Source: Aliiruegeria sabulilitoris
Lineage (GTDB): Bacteria; Pseudomonadota; Alphaproteobacteria; Rhodobacterales; Rhodobacteraceae
Direction of reading: 5' to 3'
NCBI RefSeq assembly: GCF_001558155.1
Contig: NZ_LOAS01000013.1
Coordinates: 1-64,000 of the forward strand
DNA: 64,000 bases
Under the pieces are notes generated by a model. That model ran no database searches and had not been told where the DNA came from. It saw nothing but the letters and a program-made list of their open reading frames with translations. The translations under genes were made by a program, and so were the position numbers. Positions 36,633 through 45,260 of this stretch are shown here, one piece after another. Each line of letters opens with the position of its first letter. Within the stretch, counting starts at the first letter, position 1.

Positions 36633-38560
36633 TGCTCTTCTCCTCGTGCCTGAACCAGTTTGGCAAGGGCAGCGTCATGGATGGCGCCGGGTTTGAGCGG
36701 CTGTCCGCGCGCGTTGCCCCAGCAATCCACATCGACCAGCCAGCGCGACCGCAGCAGCATCGCCAGATGCGAGTAGCGGCGGTTGTTCTCGTCGATCAGC
36801 GGATCGGAGACCGGGTCGTTCCAGTTGTTCTCGACGGTCATGACGCGGTCGAAGCGCTTCATCACCTTGTCGATGCCCGACGCCATGGGCTGCAGGAACT
36901 TCAGATGCAGTGAGGAGACCTTGTGGCCTTCGGCACGTAGCCGGTCGACGGCCTCCTGGATCGCGCCGCGGGTGGACCCCCAGCCGACAAGGAGCAATTC
37001 GCCCTCGTCCCCGCCATGTACCGGCTCCAGCCGGAGCGTCTTCTGGAAGGCCGCGAGCTTGCGGGAGCGGTTGAGGAGCCCCTCCTCGTTGATCTGCGGA
37101 TCATAGGCGACGTGGCTGTCGCGGTCATGCGCAAGGCCGGTAAGGCAGTGCATCCCGTTCGGCTGGCCGGGGATGAAGCGCGTGGCAATGCCGGTGCGCT
37201 CGTCCCAGTCATAGGGATGGGCATCCTCGGGCACCGCGCTCTGGTTCACCGGCGGGGCGAGCCAGTCGGCGCGGAATTTCGGCCGCTTGTAGGGCTGCTG
37301 CGCGGTGGCCAGCGCGGCATCCGACAGGATCACCACGACCATGTTGAAGGTCTCGGCGATCTTGCGGGCGGTGATGACCGAGTGGAAGCAATCCTCGATG
37401 GAGGAAACCGCCATGATCACCTTTGGCGCGTCGCCATGGGTGCCGAACATGGCGGACATCAAATCCCCTTGCTCGACCTTGGTCGGCAGGCCGGTCGATG
37501 GCCCACCGCGCTGCACGTCGATCACGACGAGCGGGATTTCGGACATCACGGCCAGCCCTATGGCTTCCTGCTTGAGCGAGAGGCCGGGGCCGGAGGTGAT
37601 TGTCACCGCGCATTTGCCGGCATAGGAGGCGCCGATGGCAAAGGCACAGGCCGAGATCTCGTCTTCCGCCTGGTGCACGACGCAGCCGACCTTTTCGAAG
37701 ATACTCGACAGGTAATGGCTGGCCGAGGTTGCCGGCGTGATGGGATACATCGCACAGACTTCCATGCCGGAGGCCACGGTGCCGAGCGCAAGCGCGGCGT
37801 TGCCGTTCATGACCACCTGTTCTTCGGCCACGGGCGGCGCGGGGATCGTGTAGGCGATGTCGAGATTGGCCTCGGCCCATGCGCGGCCCGCATCGAGAAG
37901 CTCGATATTGGCATTGATGATGCGCTGGTCCTTCTTGGCGAAGATGTAGCGCACCTGTGCCCGCGCCTTTTCCGCGTCGAGCGAATAGATCGCGCAGAGC
38001 ATGCCGAGAACGAACATGTTCTTGCCCTTGCGCGGATCGGGCACGTATTTCTGGCATTCCGTTTCCATCGGAACTTCGATGAGATTATAGCCAGCTTCCC
38101 GCACTTCGGCGCAGACCTTCACATAGGCCGTCGCGATGGCGGGGTTGGGGTCATGCTCCCAGGCGTTCTCCATCAGGATCGTCGCGCCCGGCTTTACTTC
38201 GCCTGCCCGCAGGCGGCTCAGCAGAACCTGCTCGTTGAACGCCACCACCAGATCGGCCTCGTCGCCGATATTGGTGACGGGTTTGGCCGCCATGCGGACC
38301 CGGTTGCCCGAAGCGCCCGCGATGGAGCGGTGTGGCGGCTGGATCTCGGCGGGGATGATCTCCACCGTCCAGATCCCCATGCCCATCCGTGCCGCGATGG
38401 AGGCCAGCGACTGCCCGCAACGCTGCGCGCCTTCGCCAGAGTCCGAAACGATCTCGACGATATGTTCCTCGATCACCTCAGCCGGCTTGCCGGTCTTCGG
38501 TGGAACGCGGTCCATTGGATCGGCGATCTCGGCAAAAACCTGTGTGCCTTCCGTTGTCAT
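36629..38560 (-). CDS. korA: 2-oxoacid:ferredoxin oxidoreductase, fused gamma-alpha subunit
   Basis: The protein has 643 residues. Residues 10-200 are the gamma domain (HIVEIVSDSGEGAQRCGQSL, IPAEIQPPHRS). The alpha domain follows, with NGNAALALGTVASGMEVCAM and YPITPATSASHYL, GPGLSLKQEAIGLAVMSEIP and VDVQRGGPSTGLPTKVEQGD. The gamma-alpha fusion is typical of KorA in many bacteria. The open frame extends 56 codons upstream into the NfnB gene in another phase. ATG 38560 lies 16 bases after the NfnB stop and gives the normal N-terminus. It forms the complex with KorB. Confidence 0.93.
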   Translation of the reverse strand: MTTEGTQVFAEIADPMDRVPPKTGKPAEVIEEHIVEIVSDSGEGAQRCGQSLASIAARMGMGIWTVEIIPAEIQPPHRSIAGASGNRVRMAAKPVTNIGDEADLVVAFNEQVLLSRLRAGEVKPGATILMENAWEHDPNPAIATAYVKVCAEVREAGYNLIEVPMETECQKYVPDPRKGKNMFVLGMLCAIYSLDAEKARAQVRYIFAKKDQRIINANIELLDAGRAWAEANLDIAYTIPAPPVAEEQVVMNGNAALALGTVASGMEVCAMYPITPATSASHYLSSIFEKVGCVVHQAEDEISACAFAIGASYAGKCAVTITSGPGLSLKQEAIGLAVMSEIPLVVIDVQRGGPSTGLPTKVEQGDLMSAMFGTHGDAPKVIMAVSSIEDCFHSVITARKIAETFNMVVVILSDAALATAQQPYKRPKFRADWLAPPVNQSAVPEDAHPYDWDERTGIATRFIPGQPNGMHCLTGLAHDRDSHVAYDPQINEEGLLNRSRKLAAFQKTLRLEPVHGGDEGELLLVGWGSTRGAIQEAVDRLRAEGHKVSSLHLKFLQPMASGIDKVMKRFDRVMTVENNWNDPVSDPLIDENNRRYSHLAMLLRSRWLVDVDCWGNARGQPLKPGAIHDAALAKLVQARGEEQ

Positions 38561-38576
38561 TGCCCTGCTCTGCCTT

Positions 38577-40085
38577 TCAGATCTGCCGCACATGGACGAA
38601 GTTTTTCTCGGCCGCATCGATGCCGAAAAGCGTGTTCTCGAAGCCCATGTTCTCAGGTTCGTACACCACCATGGAATCGCGGATCCCAAGGTAGTCGCGG
38701 ATGCTCGCCGCCGCGCGCCGTCCCGCACCCATAGCCAGGATCACGGTCGCTGCACCTGTCACGATATCGCCGCCGGCATAGACACCTGCCAACGAGGTGG
38801 CGAGGGTTTCGTCCGTGTCGATATAGCCCCATTTGTTGAGCTTGATGTCCGAGGTCTGGCCGAGGATCGGGTTCGGCGCGGTGCCGATGGCATAGACCAC
38901 CGTGTCGGCCTCGAACTCGAACTCGCTGCCCGGGATCGGAACCGGACGCCGGCGACCGGAATCGTCAGGCTCACCCAGCTCCATACGCTGGCACCGGATG
39001 GCGCGCACGTTCTTGTTGCTGTCGCCCAGGATCTCGACCGGGGCCGTCAACCACTGGAAGTTGATCCCTTCTTCCATTGCGTGGTGAAGTTCCTCCAGGC
39101 GTGCGGGGCACTCTGCCTCGGTCCGGCGGTAAACGCAGGTGACCTCCTCGGCGCCAAGACGTTTCGAAACGCGCATGGCGTCCATCGCGGTGTTGCCGGC
39201 GCCGATGACGGCAATCTTGCGACCGATCTCCAGCGGCGTGTCGAAATTCGGGAACTTGCCGGCCTGCATCAGGTTGCAACGTGTCAGCAACTCGTTGGCG
39301 GACAGCACACCATTGAAGTTCTCGCCCGGGATATCCATGAAAGACGGATACCCCGCACCGGTGCCGATGAAGACGGCATCATAGCCCATCTCGTCCAGCA
39401 TCTGCTCGACGGTGAAGAGGCGGCCTACCAGCGTGTTGCAGCGGATCTCGACGCCAAGTTTCTCAAGGTTGCCAATCTCCGCGTCCACCACCGAATTCGG
39501 CAGCCGGAACTCGGGGATACCGTAGCGCAGCACGCCACCGGGCGCATGCAGCGCCTCGAACACCGTCACCTTGCAGCCCGCCTTGGCGAGGTCGGCCGCG
39601 CAGGCCATGCTCGCGGGGCCGGAACCGACAATGCCGATACGGTAGTCGTTGGGTTCGATATGGCTTTCGTTCTTCCAGCCCTTCTCGATCGCCATGTCGC
39701 CGAGCCAGCGCTCCAGACGGCCGATGGCGACCGGCTCCAGACCGCCGCTCACGGCAACCGCACAGACGCCCTCGCACTGGTCCTCCTGCGGACAGACCCG
39801 CCCGCACACGGCCGGCAGGAAGGTCGAGTCGGTCAGCGTGTCCCAGGCGCCGTGGTAGTCCTTTTTCAGCATCTTGGAGATAAAGCCGGGGATGTCGATC
39901 TCCACCGGGCAGCCCGGAATGCAGGCCGGCTCGGGGCAGATCAGGCAGCGCTCGCATTCCACCAGGGCGTTCTGCTCGTCAAAGCCGAGCGAGACCTCTT
40001 CGAAATTGGTCGCGCGGTTTTTGGCATCGAGCACCGGCATGAAAGCGCGCTCCTGCGGAATGGAGCGGATCGTCTTGCGTGCCAT
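38577..40085 (-). CDS. NfnB/GltD-like FAD-NAD(P)H Fe-S oxidoreductase
   Basis: The protein has 502 residues. The N-terminal adrenodoxin-reductase-type Fe-S domain has cysteine groups ECERCLICPEPACIPGCP (about 43-60) and CGRVCPQEDQCEGVC (about 94-108) for two clusters. An FAD-binding IGIVGSGPASMACAADL and an NAD(P)-binding IAVIGAGNTAMDAMR follow. YAGGDIVTGAATVILAMGAG is near the C-terminus. This is the layout of the small glutamate synthase subunit and of NfnB. There is no GltB large subunit nearby, whereas an NfnA-like gene precedes it with a one-base overlap, so NfnB is the better reading. The role would be electron transfer between NADPH and ferredoxin. Confidence 0.88.
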   Translation of the reverse strand: MARKTIRSIPQERAFMPVLDAKNRATNFEEVSLGFDEQNALVECERCLICPEPACIPGCPVEIDIPGFISKMLKKDYHGAWDTLTDSTFLPAVCGRVCPQEDQCEGVCAVAVSGGLEPVAIGRLERWLGDMAIEKGWKNESHIEPNDYRIGIVGSGPASMACAADLAKAGCKVTVFEALHAPGGVLRYGIPEFRLPNSVVDAEIGNLEKLGVEIRCNTLVGRLFTVEQMLDEMGYDAVFIGTGAGYPSFMDIPGENFNGVLSANELLTRCNLMQAGKFPNFDTPLEIGRKIAVIGAGNTAMDAMRVSKRLGAEEVTCVYRRTEAECPARLEELHHAMEEGINFQWLTAPVEILGDSNKNVRAIRCQRMELGEPDDSGRRRPVPIPGSEFEFEADTVVYAIGTAPNPILGQTSDIKLNKWGYIDTDETLATSLAGVYAGGDIVTGAATVILAMGAGRRAAASIRDYLGIRDSMVVYEPENMGFENTLFGIDAAEKNFVHVRQI

Positions 40086-41032
40086 CAGCGTACCTCCTCG
40101 ACCTGCAACCGCCGACAGTTCTCAAGCCACTGTTCCATCGCCTCGGCTTCCTGCGGCCGGTAGCGTTGCAGTCGCGCCATAAGGTCGTCGAAATCCACCT
40201 CGTGACCGTCGAAATCCGGCCCGTCGACACAGGCGAACTTGATCTTGCCGCCGACGCGGACACGGCAGCCGCCGCACATTCCGGTACCGTCCACCATGAT
40301 CGGGTTGAGGCTGACCATGGTCTTGATCTTGTGCGGGCGTGTAGCCTCGGCACAGGCGCGCATCATGATCGGCGGGCCGATGGCCACCACCTCGTCGATG
40401 TCGCCATGCTCGGCAATCGCCTGCTCGATACCCTGGGTCACCAGACCCTTGATCCCGGCGGAGCCGTCATCGGTGCAGATGATGAACTCGTCGCAGACCG
40501 ACCGAAATTTCTCTTCCCAAAAGACCAAATTGGCGCTGCGGAACCCCACAACGCCAATCACATGCGCACCCGCTTCCTTGAAGGCGCGGGCCTGTGGGAA
40601 AATTGGCGCGACACCAAGGCCGCCTCCGACGCAGATCACCTTCTTCGCGTCCGAGACCTCGCTCGGAATACCCATCGGACCGACAAGGCCGAAAAGCGCG
40701 CCGCCCACCTGGCAGCGGGACTGCATCTCGCGGCTAGACTTGCCGACCGCCTGGATCACAAGCGTAATGGTGCCCTTGTCACGGTCGAAATCGGCGATTG
40801 TCAGCGGTATTCGTTCGCCGTGATCGTCAAGCATGACGATGACGAACTGCCCCGGCCGGGCCGCTCGGGCCATCTGCGGGTGCTCGATTTCCAGCAGGAA
40901 GGTCGTCCTGGAGAAATCGGTGCGCGCAACGATGGGAAATCCCGTCGTTGCGACGGTCTCCGCACCTGGCGTGGTTTCTTCTTGCCCCGGCTGGCCTGCC
41001 GCGGCGCTCTCATGCGTGTCGCTACTGGACAT
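40085..41032 (-). CDS. NfnA-like FAD/NAD [2Fe-2S] oxidoreductase
   Basis: The protein has 315 residues. An N-terminal extension of about 35 residues (Ala/Gly/Glu-rich) precedes the ferredoxin-NADP reductase fold with FAD motif RPGQFVIVMLDD and NAD motif CVGGGLGVAPIFPQARAFKE. The C-terminal [2Fe-2S] motif reads DGTGMCGGCRVRVGG then KFACVDGP. It has three cysteines plus a nearby Asp, as in NfnA, where an Asp is one ligand. This matches the sulfide-dehydrogenase/NfnA/PyrK family. It is the first gene of the five-gene operon, downstream of an FNR box, and shares one base with the NfnB gene. Confidence 0.88.
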   Translation of the reverse strand: MSSSDTHESAAAGQPGQEETTPGAETVATTGFPIVARTDFSRTTFLLEIEHPQMARAARPGQFVIVMLDDHGERIPLTIADFDRDKGTITLVIQAVGKSSREMQSRCQVGGALFGLVGPMGIPSEVSDAKKVICVGGGLGVAPIFPQARAFKEAGAHVIGVVGFRSANLVFWEEKFRSVCDEFIICTDDGSAGIKGLVTQGIEQAIAEHGDIDEVVAIGPPIMMRACAEATRPHKIKTMVSLNPIMVDGTGMCGGCRVRVGGKIKFACVDGPDFDGHEVDFDDLMARLQRYRPQEAEAMEQWLENCRRLQVEEVR

Positions 41033-41118
41033 GCGCGTGCTCCTCCTTGGCTCGCGCGGTCCAGGCCGGGGTCGGGCGCCTTTCGGCGTGCGGCCCAGAC
41101 CCGGACTCGACGTGCCTG

Positions 41119-41124
41119 ACGCTA
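41119..41124 (-). promoter_or_regulatory. Candidate -10 element for the Nfn-Kor operon
   Basis: The minus strand reads TAGCGT (TAnnnT) with its centre 31 bases downstream of the centre of the FNR box. That places the box near -41.5, the class II activator position. It is inferred from spacing only. Confidence 0.45.
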
Positions 41125-41145
41125 TGCAGGCGGGGTTTCTATGCC

Positions 41146-41159
41146 TTGATACGGATCAA
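41146..41159 (-). promoter_or_regulatory. FNR/FnrL box
   Basis: TTGATACGGATCAA is a perfect match to TTGAT-N4-ATCAA, the FNR/FnrL consensus. Its centre is about 120 bases before the NfnA-like start, in the 196-base gap after the SRAP gene. It implies activation under low oxygen of the ferredoxin-linked operon. The motif is seen directly; the regulation is inferred. Confidence 0.85.
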
Positions 41160-41228
41160 ATTGGCAAACGTTTTCCCGGCTGTTGTACAATTGGTCGCAG
41201 AATATCGGATATTATTAATAGTGTATGA

Positions 41229-41900
41229 TCAAATTGAGCTTGCATAACGTTCGATCAGATCTGCACCTGCGGCGCGATTCGAGTTGACCTGCGGGTTAAC
41301 CCGGTGCCAGCGGAGGCTTCCCTCCGGTGCCGGTTTCATCAAAACAGCCGCCCCATGACCCGCCTCACCCAGCCAAAGCGGCCAATCCTGTTGCGCGAGG
41401 ATGACCGGCATCCTGTTATGCAACTCTTCCATGCCGCCACCGGCCGCGCAGGTGACCACGGCCACGCTGCTCAACCGCTCGCTCGCGGCTTCCCAATCCT
41501 GCCAGATCCCGGCCATTACCATCGGCGCGTCGCCTGTCGGCCGGATGTACCAGGGCAGGCGGGCGCCGTCGGCACCCTTGGTCCATTCATAGAAACCATT
41601 GGCCGGGATCAGGCAACGCCGCTGCCGAACAGCGTCCCGAAAGGCGGGCTTTTCCGCGATCGTCTCGGCGCGCGCATTGATGATCAGCGGGCCATCGGTC
41701 ACCGACTTGTACCATTGCGGAACGAAGCCCCAACGCATCGCCCTGAGCCGCCTGTGCCCCTGATCGGAGACCGCAACGGCGAGTGTATTCGTCGGGCAGA
41801 TATTGTAGCGCGCGCCCTCGGGCAGATCGTTCGACGGCACGGCATCGAAGAGCCGCGCCATCGCCTCCACGGGCAGGAGATTGACAAGCCGTCCACACAT
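41229..41900 (-). CDS. SOS response-associated peptidase (SRAP/YedK/HMCES family)
   Basis: The 223-residue protein forms a covalent thiazolidine bond with abasic sites in single-stranded DNA through its N-terminal cysteine. The motif MCGR puts Cys2 at the mature N-terminus. NARAET, CLIPANGFYEW and the catalytic His in HNRMPVIL are all present, so it should be active. The frame opens 145 codons further upstream, but the motif fixes the start at 41900. It is co-directional with the Nfn operon 196 bases downstream, which has its own FNR site. I see no LexA box. Confidence 0.93.
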   Translation of the reverse strand: MCGRLVNLLPVEAMARLFDAVPSNDLPEGARYNICPTNTLAVAVSDQGHRRLRAMRWGFVPQWYKSVTDGPLIINARAETIAEKPAFRDAVRQRRCLIPANGFYEWTKGADGARLPWYIRPTGDAPMVMAGIWQDWEAASERLSSVAVVTCAAGGGMEELHNRMPVILAQQDWPLWLGEAGHGAAVLMKPAPEGSLRWHRVNPQVNSNRAAGADLIERYASSI

Positions 41901-42100
41901 GCCGCCGAGCTTACACAAGCCTGTGTTCCCGGCAATATGTGTCGGTCTACCCTTTCGGGCGCGGCATACATTGTCGGTCTCCCGTTTCCCAAGTACAGTT
42001 TGCAAAAGCCGTTGCGGAGCTGAGAACCGGACGCCCGACAGGCCGAGATCGGCGCTCGGGATAAACCCGTCTGCCCGGGGCAGCACAGCGCGCCAACCAA

Positions 42101-42116
42101 AGGAGAAAATGCTCTG
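42101..42116 (+). promoter_or_regulatory. Shine-Dalgarno with out-of-frame ATG and in-frame CTG
   Basis: AGGAG (42101-42105) is followed by ATG CTC TGA (42109-42117), a start-stop in the wrong phase. An in-frame CTG (42114) lies at the ideal distance of eight bases. No ATG, GTG or TTG occurs in the gene's frame between the stop at 42021 and codon 42213. Confidence 0.6.
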
Positions 42117-43004
42117 AAACAGGATGAAGCCGAGAAGGCGCCCCAACCCGCAGCAGGCGAAACCGGCGTTCGGTCGCAGCTTCCCGAGGATTTCGATCCC
42201 GGCGCCTATCTTATGCTCAACCCGGATGTTGCCGCGGCGGGGGTCGACCCGGCTGAGCACTATTCCAATTTCGGAATCCATGAAGGGCGGTCCTACGTTA
42301 CCACCTATGCGCAGGACGGCCTTTTCACGATCCATAACAGCGATTTCCGGCAGGATCCTGCCTTCGACAGGGCGTATTCACGCGGCCTGAAGGCCAATCA
42401 GGGGCTGGATTTCAAATGGCACTGGCGTGTCCATGTCGGGCTCTGGGCCGCGCGCACGGCTGCCCGCCTACCCGGTGATTTCGTTGAATGCGGTGTAAAC
42501 CGGGGGTTCCTTGCCTCGGCGATCATGGAGGATTTGGACTGGAACCGGCAGGGCCGCAAATTCTGGCTTCTGGATACTTTCGGCGGGATCGATTTCGAAG
42601 GTGTCAGCGCAGAGGAAGGGGATTTCGCCCGGAGAGACCGCAATGAACGGCTTCTGAAAAGTGGTCTCTACACGTCCGAAGCCGAGAGCGTCCGCGAGAA
42701 TTTCGCCGAATGGCAAAACGTGGAAATCGTCGTGGGGGCGGTTCCCGGAACCCTGGACCAGATCACCTCGGACCAGATCGCTTTTGCCAGCATCGACATG
42801 AACACGGCGGCGCCCGAAATCGCGGCGATGAAGTTCCTCTGGCCGCGTCTGGTACCGGGCGCGATGATCGTTCTCGATGACTACGCCTATCATGGCTACC
42901 TGCCGCAGAAACACGCCATGGACGCTTTCGCCCGGGAGTACGGAACCTCGGTTCTCTCCCTGCCGACTGGCCAGGGATTGATCATACGTCCGCCCGACGC
43001 TTGA
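42114..43004 (+). CDS. TylF/MycF-family methyltransferase, start unclear (CTG or frameshift)
   Basis: From the CTG the product has 296 residues. The N-terminal DFDPGAYLMLNPDVAAAG and HYSNFGIHEGRSY repeat-like module is common in alphaproteobacterial surface-glycan enzymes. The C-terminal part is a TylF-type SAM domain (PGDFVECGVNRGFLASAIME, FWLLDTFGGIDFEG, ASIDMNTAAPEIAAMKFLWP, MIVLDDYAYHGY). The ATG at 42213 would cut into the N-terminal module, so a start further up is needed. The only well-placed options are CTG 42114 or the ATG at 42109 with a one-base frameshift. It may methylate a sugar or glycan. Repeat copy C follows. Confidence 0.75.
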   Translation: MKQDEAEKAPQPAAGETGVRSQLPEDFDPGAYLMLNPDVAAAGVDPAEHYSNFGIHEGRSYVTTYAQDGLFTIHNSDFRQDPAFDRAYSRGLKANQGLDFKWHWRVHVGLWAARTAARLPGDFVECGVNRGFLASAIMEDLDWNRQGRKFWLLDTFGGIDFEGVSAEEGDFARRDRNERLLKSGLYTSEAESVRENFAEWQNVEIVVGAVPGTLDQITSDQIAFASIDMNTAAPEIAAMKFLWPRLVPGAMIVLDDYAYHGYLPQKHAMDAFAREYGTSVLSLPTGQGLIIRPPDA

Positions 43005-43115
43005 GTTTCAAAACCACGGCCCCGCTTCTTTTGACCGGAAATGACGGAAGTGATCCTTGCTCACAGCCTGACGGTTGTCCGCCGCAGCTTTGCGGTCCAA
43101 TCCTTGAAACGAAAA

Positions 43116-43180
43116 ACGGGGGGCTGTCTGCCCCCCGCGCGCCTCGGGGGCGCTCCCCCCGAGGGAATTTCAGGAAAGAG
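43116..43180 (-). repeat. Two-hairpin intergenic repeat, copy C (inverted)
   Basis: Read on the minus strand it shows CCCTCGGGGGGAGCGCCCCCGAGGC-like sequence followed by GGGGGGCAGACAGCCCCCC. The second hairpin is the same as in copy A, including loop AGACA. It lies between convergent TylF-like and 5'-nucleotidase genes and may terminate both. Confidence 0.8.
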
Positions 43181-43209
43181 GAAAAGGCATCCTCCTTCCA
43201 GTTCGGCGA

Positions 43210-44784
43210 TTACTTGGTCGCGATACGGCCATCGGTATAGGGTTTGTAAGGCGCGGCCTTGGCAAGATACTCGGCCGTGACATCGGCGAGGTCGGGGCCG
43301 AAATCATAGGCATGGGCTGCATCGGTGAACATGCTGTAGCCGTCGCCGCCGCCGCGGATGAAGTTGTTGGAGACCATGTAGTAGGTCGCCGCCGGGTCGA
43401 TCGGCGCCCAGTCGCCGCCATCCATCACGAGCACTTCCTGGATACGCCCTTCGTTCGGTGCAACCGTCGGATCCCAGGTGAACTTGAGGCCGGCCACCTG
43501 CGGGAAGCGTCCCTTGATCTCTTCAACCTGGCTCACGCCGTTTTCGAGCGCATCGATCACCGTCTGGCCGGAGACCTCGAAGGTGGAGAGCGTGTTCTGG
43601 AAGGGAAGCACGGTCAGCACTTCGCCCATGGTGACTTCGCCCGCGTCGATCGAGGCCCGCAAGCCGCCGGAATTGGCCAGCGCGATGGTCACGCCCTGAT
43701 CCTTCACCCGGTCCAGCATGGCGTCGGCCACGAGGTTGCCCATGGCGCATTCCTGCACCCGGCAGACATCCTTGTCGCCGATGATCGGCTCGGCTGCCTC
43801 GGCCACGACCTTTTCGCGGATCTCGACCAGCGGCTTGGCCAGTTCGGCAATGCGCGCAACGGCTTCCGGGTTTTCGGCGACGGAAGCATCCATGATCAGC
43901 GGTTCTCCCACGGCTTCCTTCACATTGCCGTCGTCATCGAAGACGACCTTCAGCTCGCCCAGGAACTTGCCATAGGCATAGGCCTGTACGATCGCGGTGT
44001 CGCCGATCATGGTCGGGTAGGGGCCCTTCGCATCTTCGGAGACATTCGACAGGTAGGTGTTGGAATGGCCGCCAACGATCACGTCGACCCCGGTCGTGGC
44101 CTCGGCCACGGCCTTGTCCACGACATAGCCCGAATGGCTCAGCACGATGATCTTGTTGACCCCTTCGGCGGTGAGCTTGTCGACCTCGCCCTGCACGGCC
44201 TGGGCCGGTTCGGTAAAGACGATATTGGAACCCGGGCTGGCAAGCTCCGGCGTGTCGACGGGCGTCAGGCCGATCAGGCCGATCTTCTCGCCGTTGCGCT
44301 CGATCACGGTGGACTTCTGAAGCACATCGGCCAGAAGCGGCTCGGCGCCGACATCGGCATTGGACATCAGCACCGGGAAATCGACGCTGTCCATGAAGCC
44401 GCGGAGCACTTCGGGACCATCGTCGAATTCGTGGTTGCCCACGGTCATGGCGTCATAGCCGAGCTTGTTCATGAACTCGGCCGCGGCCTTGCCCTTGTAA
44501 TAGGTGTAGAAGAGCGTGCCCTGGAACTGGTCGCCGCCATCGAAGAGCACGGGGTTATCTGCCCGGGCGCGCGCTTCCTCGACCGCCGTCAGCAGGCGCG
44601 CGGAGCCACCGAAACACTTGCCCTCGGCATTGTCCTCCGTGCTGCAGCCCGAGTCGTATTTGCTGATCGGCTCGAAGCGCGCATGAAAGTCGTTCGTGTG
44701 CAGAATCGTCAGCGTGTAATCGGCCGAGGCCGCCCCGGACAGGGCTGCCAGGGCAATGGCAGAGGTGAAAAGGCGTTTGATCAT
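43210..44784 (-). CDS. Periplasmic 5'-nucleotidase / metallophosphatase
   Basis: The 524-residue protein has a signal peptide MIKRLFTSAIALAALSGAAS (cleavage before DYT). The calcineurin-like domain has metal motifs ILHTNDFHAR, VLFDGGDQFQGT, VGNHEFDDGPE, SHSG and GGHSNTYL. A C-terminal 5'-nucleotidase substrate domain follows (GNLVADAMLD, IALANSGGLRASIDAG, NNFIRGGGDGYSMF). It would hydrolyse extracellular nucleotides or UDP-sugars in the periplasm, supplying nucleosides and phosphate. GGAGGG precedes ATG 44784. It is divergent from the DUF952 gene. Confidence 0.94.
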   Translation of the reverse strand: MIKRLFTSAIALAALSGAASADYTLTILHTNDFHARFEPISKYDSGCSTEDNAEGKCFGGSARLLTAVEEARARADNPVLFDGGDQFQGTLFYTYYKGKAAAEFMNKLGYDAMTVGNHEFDDGPEVLRGFMDSVDFPVLMSNADVGAEPLLADVLQKSTVIERNGEKIGLIGLTPVDTPELASPGSNIVFTEPAQAVQGEVDKLTAEGVNKIIVLSHSGYVVDKAVAEATTGVDVIVGGHSNTYLSNVSEDAKGPYPTMIGDTAIVQAYAYGKFLGELKVVFDDDGNVKEAVGEPLIMDASVAENPEAVARIAELAKPLVEIREKVVAEAAEPIIGDKDVCRVQECAMGNLVADAMLDRVKDQGVTIALANSGGLRASIDAGEVTMGEVLTVLPFQNTLSTFEVSGQTVIDALENGVSQVEEIKGRFPQVAGLKFTWDPTVAPNEGRIQEVLVMDGGDWAPIDPAATYYMVSNNFIRGGGDGYSMFTDAAHAYDFGPDLADVTAEYLAKAAPYKPYTDGRIATK

Positions 44785-44921
44785 TGGAAACCCTCCAGTT
44801 GGCTTTGGCCACAGAGTGTCGGTCAAAGCGGGTTTCGTCAAATCCCGATTTGCTTGACCCGGGGTCGCCAGACGAAAGCGGAACGCTTGACCGCCAAGGC
44901 GCGGCGGTGCACACCGCGGCC

Positions 44922-45260
44922 ATGTTGATATTCAAGATCTTCCGCCGCCCCGAATGGGAGGCTTTCCGTGATGCCGGTGAGACGGCCGGCGCGCCGGTGG
45001 ACCTGGCCGATGGTTTCATCCATTTCTCGACCGCCGCGCAGGTGGACGAGACGGCGGCGAAACATTTCGCCGCGCAAAGCGACCTCGTTCTCGTCGCATT
45101 CGAAAGCGACGCGATGGGCGACGCGCTGCGGTGGGAGCCGTCGCGCAATGACCAGCTATTTCCGCATCTCTACCGCAAGCTGCGGCTTGAGGAGGTCGTC
45201 TGGGACAAGTCCCTGCCGCTCGGCGAGGCCGGGCATATCTTTCCAGAGGGCGTGGTGTGA
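44922..45260 (+). CDS. DUF952 domain-containing protein
   Basis: The 112-residue small protein of the DUF952 family starts [19 protein letters not shown] and contains [19 protein letters not shown] and [15 protein letters not shown]. The fold is related to ADP-ribosyltransferase-like proteins, but the function is unknown. It overlaps pyrD by four bases (GTGA), a common alphaproteobacterial pairing. The frame opens upstream without coding pattern; ATG 44922 fits the family start. Confidence 0.92.
   Translation: MLIFKIFRRPEWEAFRDAGETAGAPVDLADGFIHFSTAAQVDETAAKHFAAQSDLVLVAFESDAMGDALRWEPSRNDQLFPHLYRKLRLEEVVWDKSLPLGEAGHIFPEGVV

Noticed and set aside
38577-40085. Glutamate synthase small subunit (GltD)
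   Set aside because: No large subunit gene is nearby, and the overlapping partner is NfnA-like, so NfnB is the better label, although the families are related.
38136-40163. A 675-codon plus-strand open frame opposite korA and the NfnB gene
   Set aside because: Antisense to two conserved enzymes with no recognisable domain; a codon-bias artefact.
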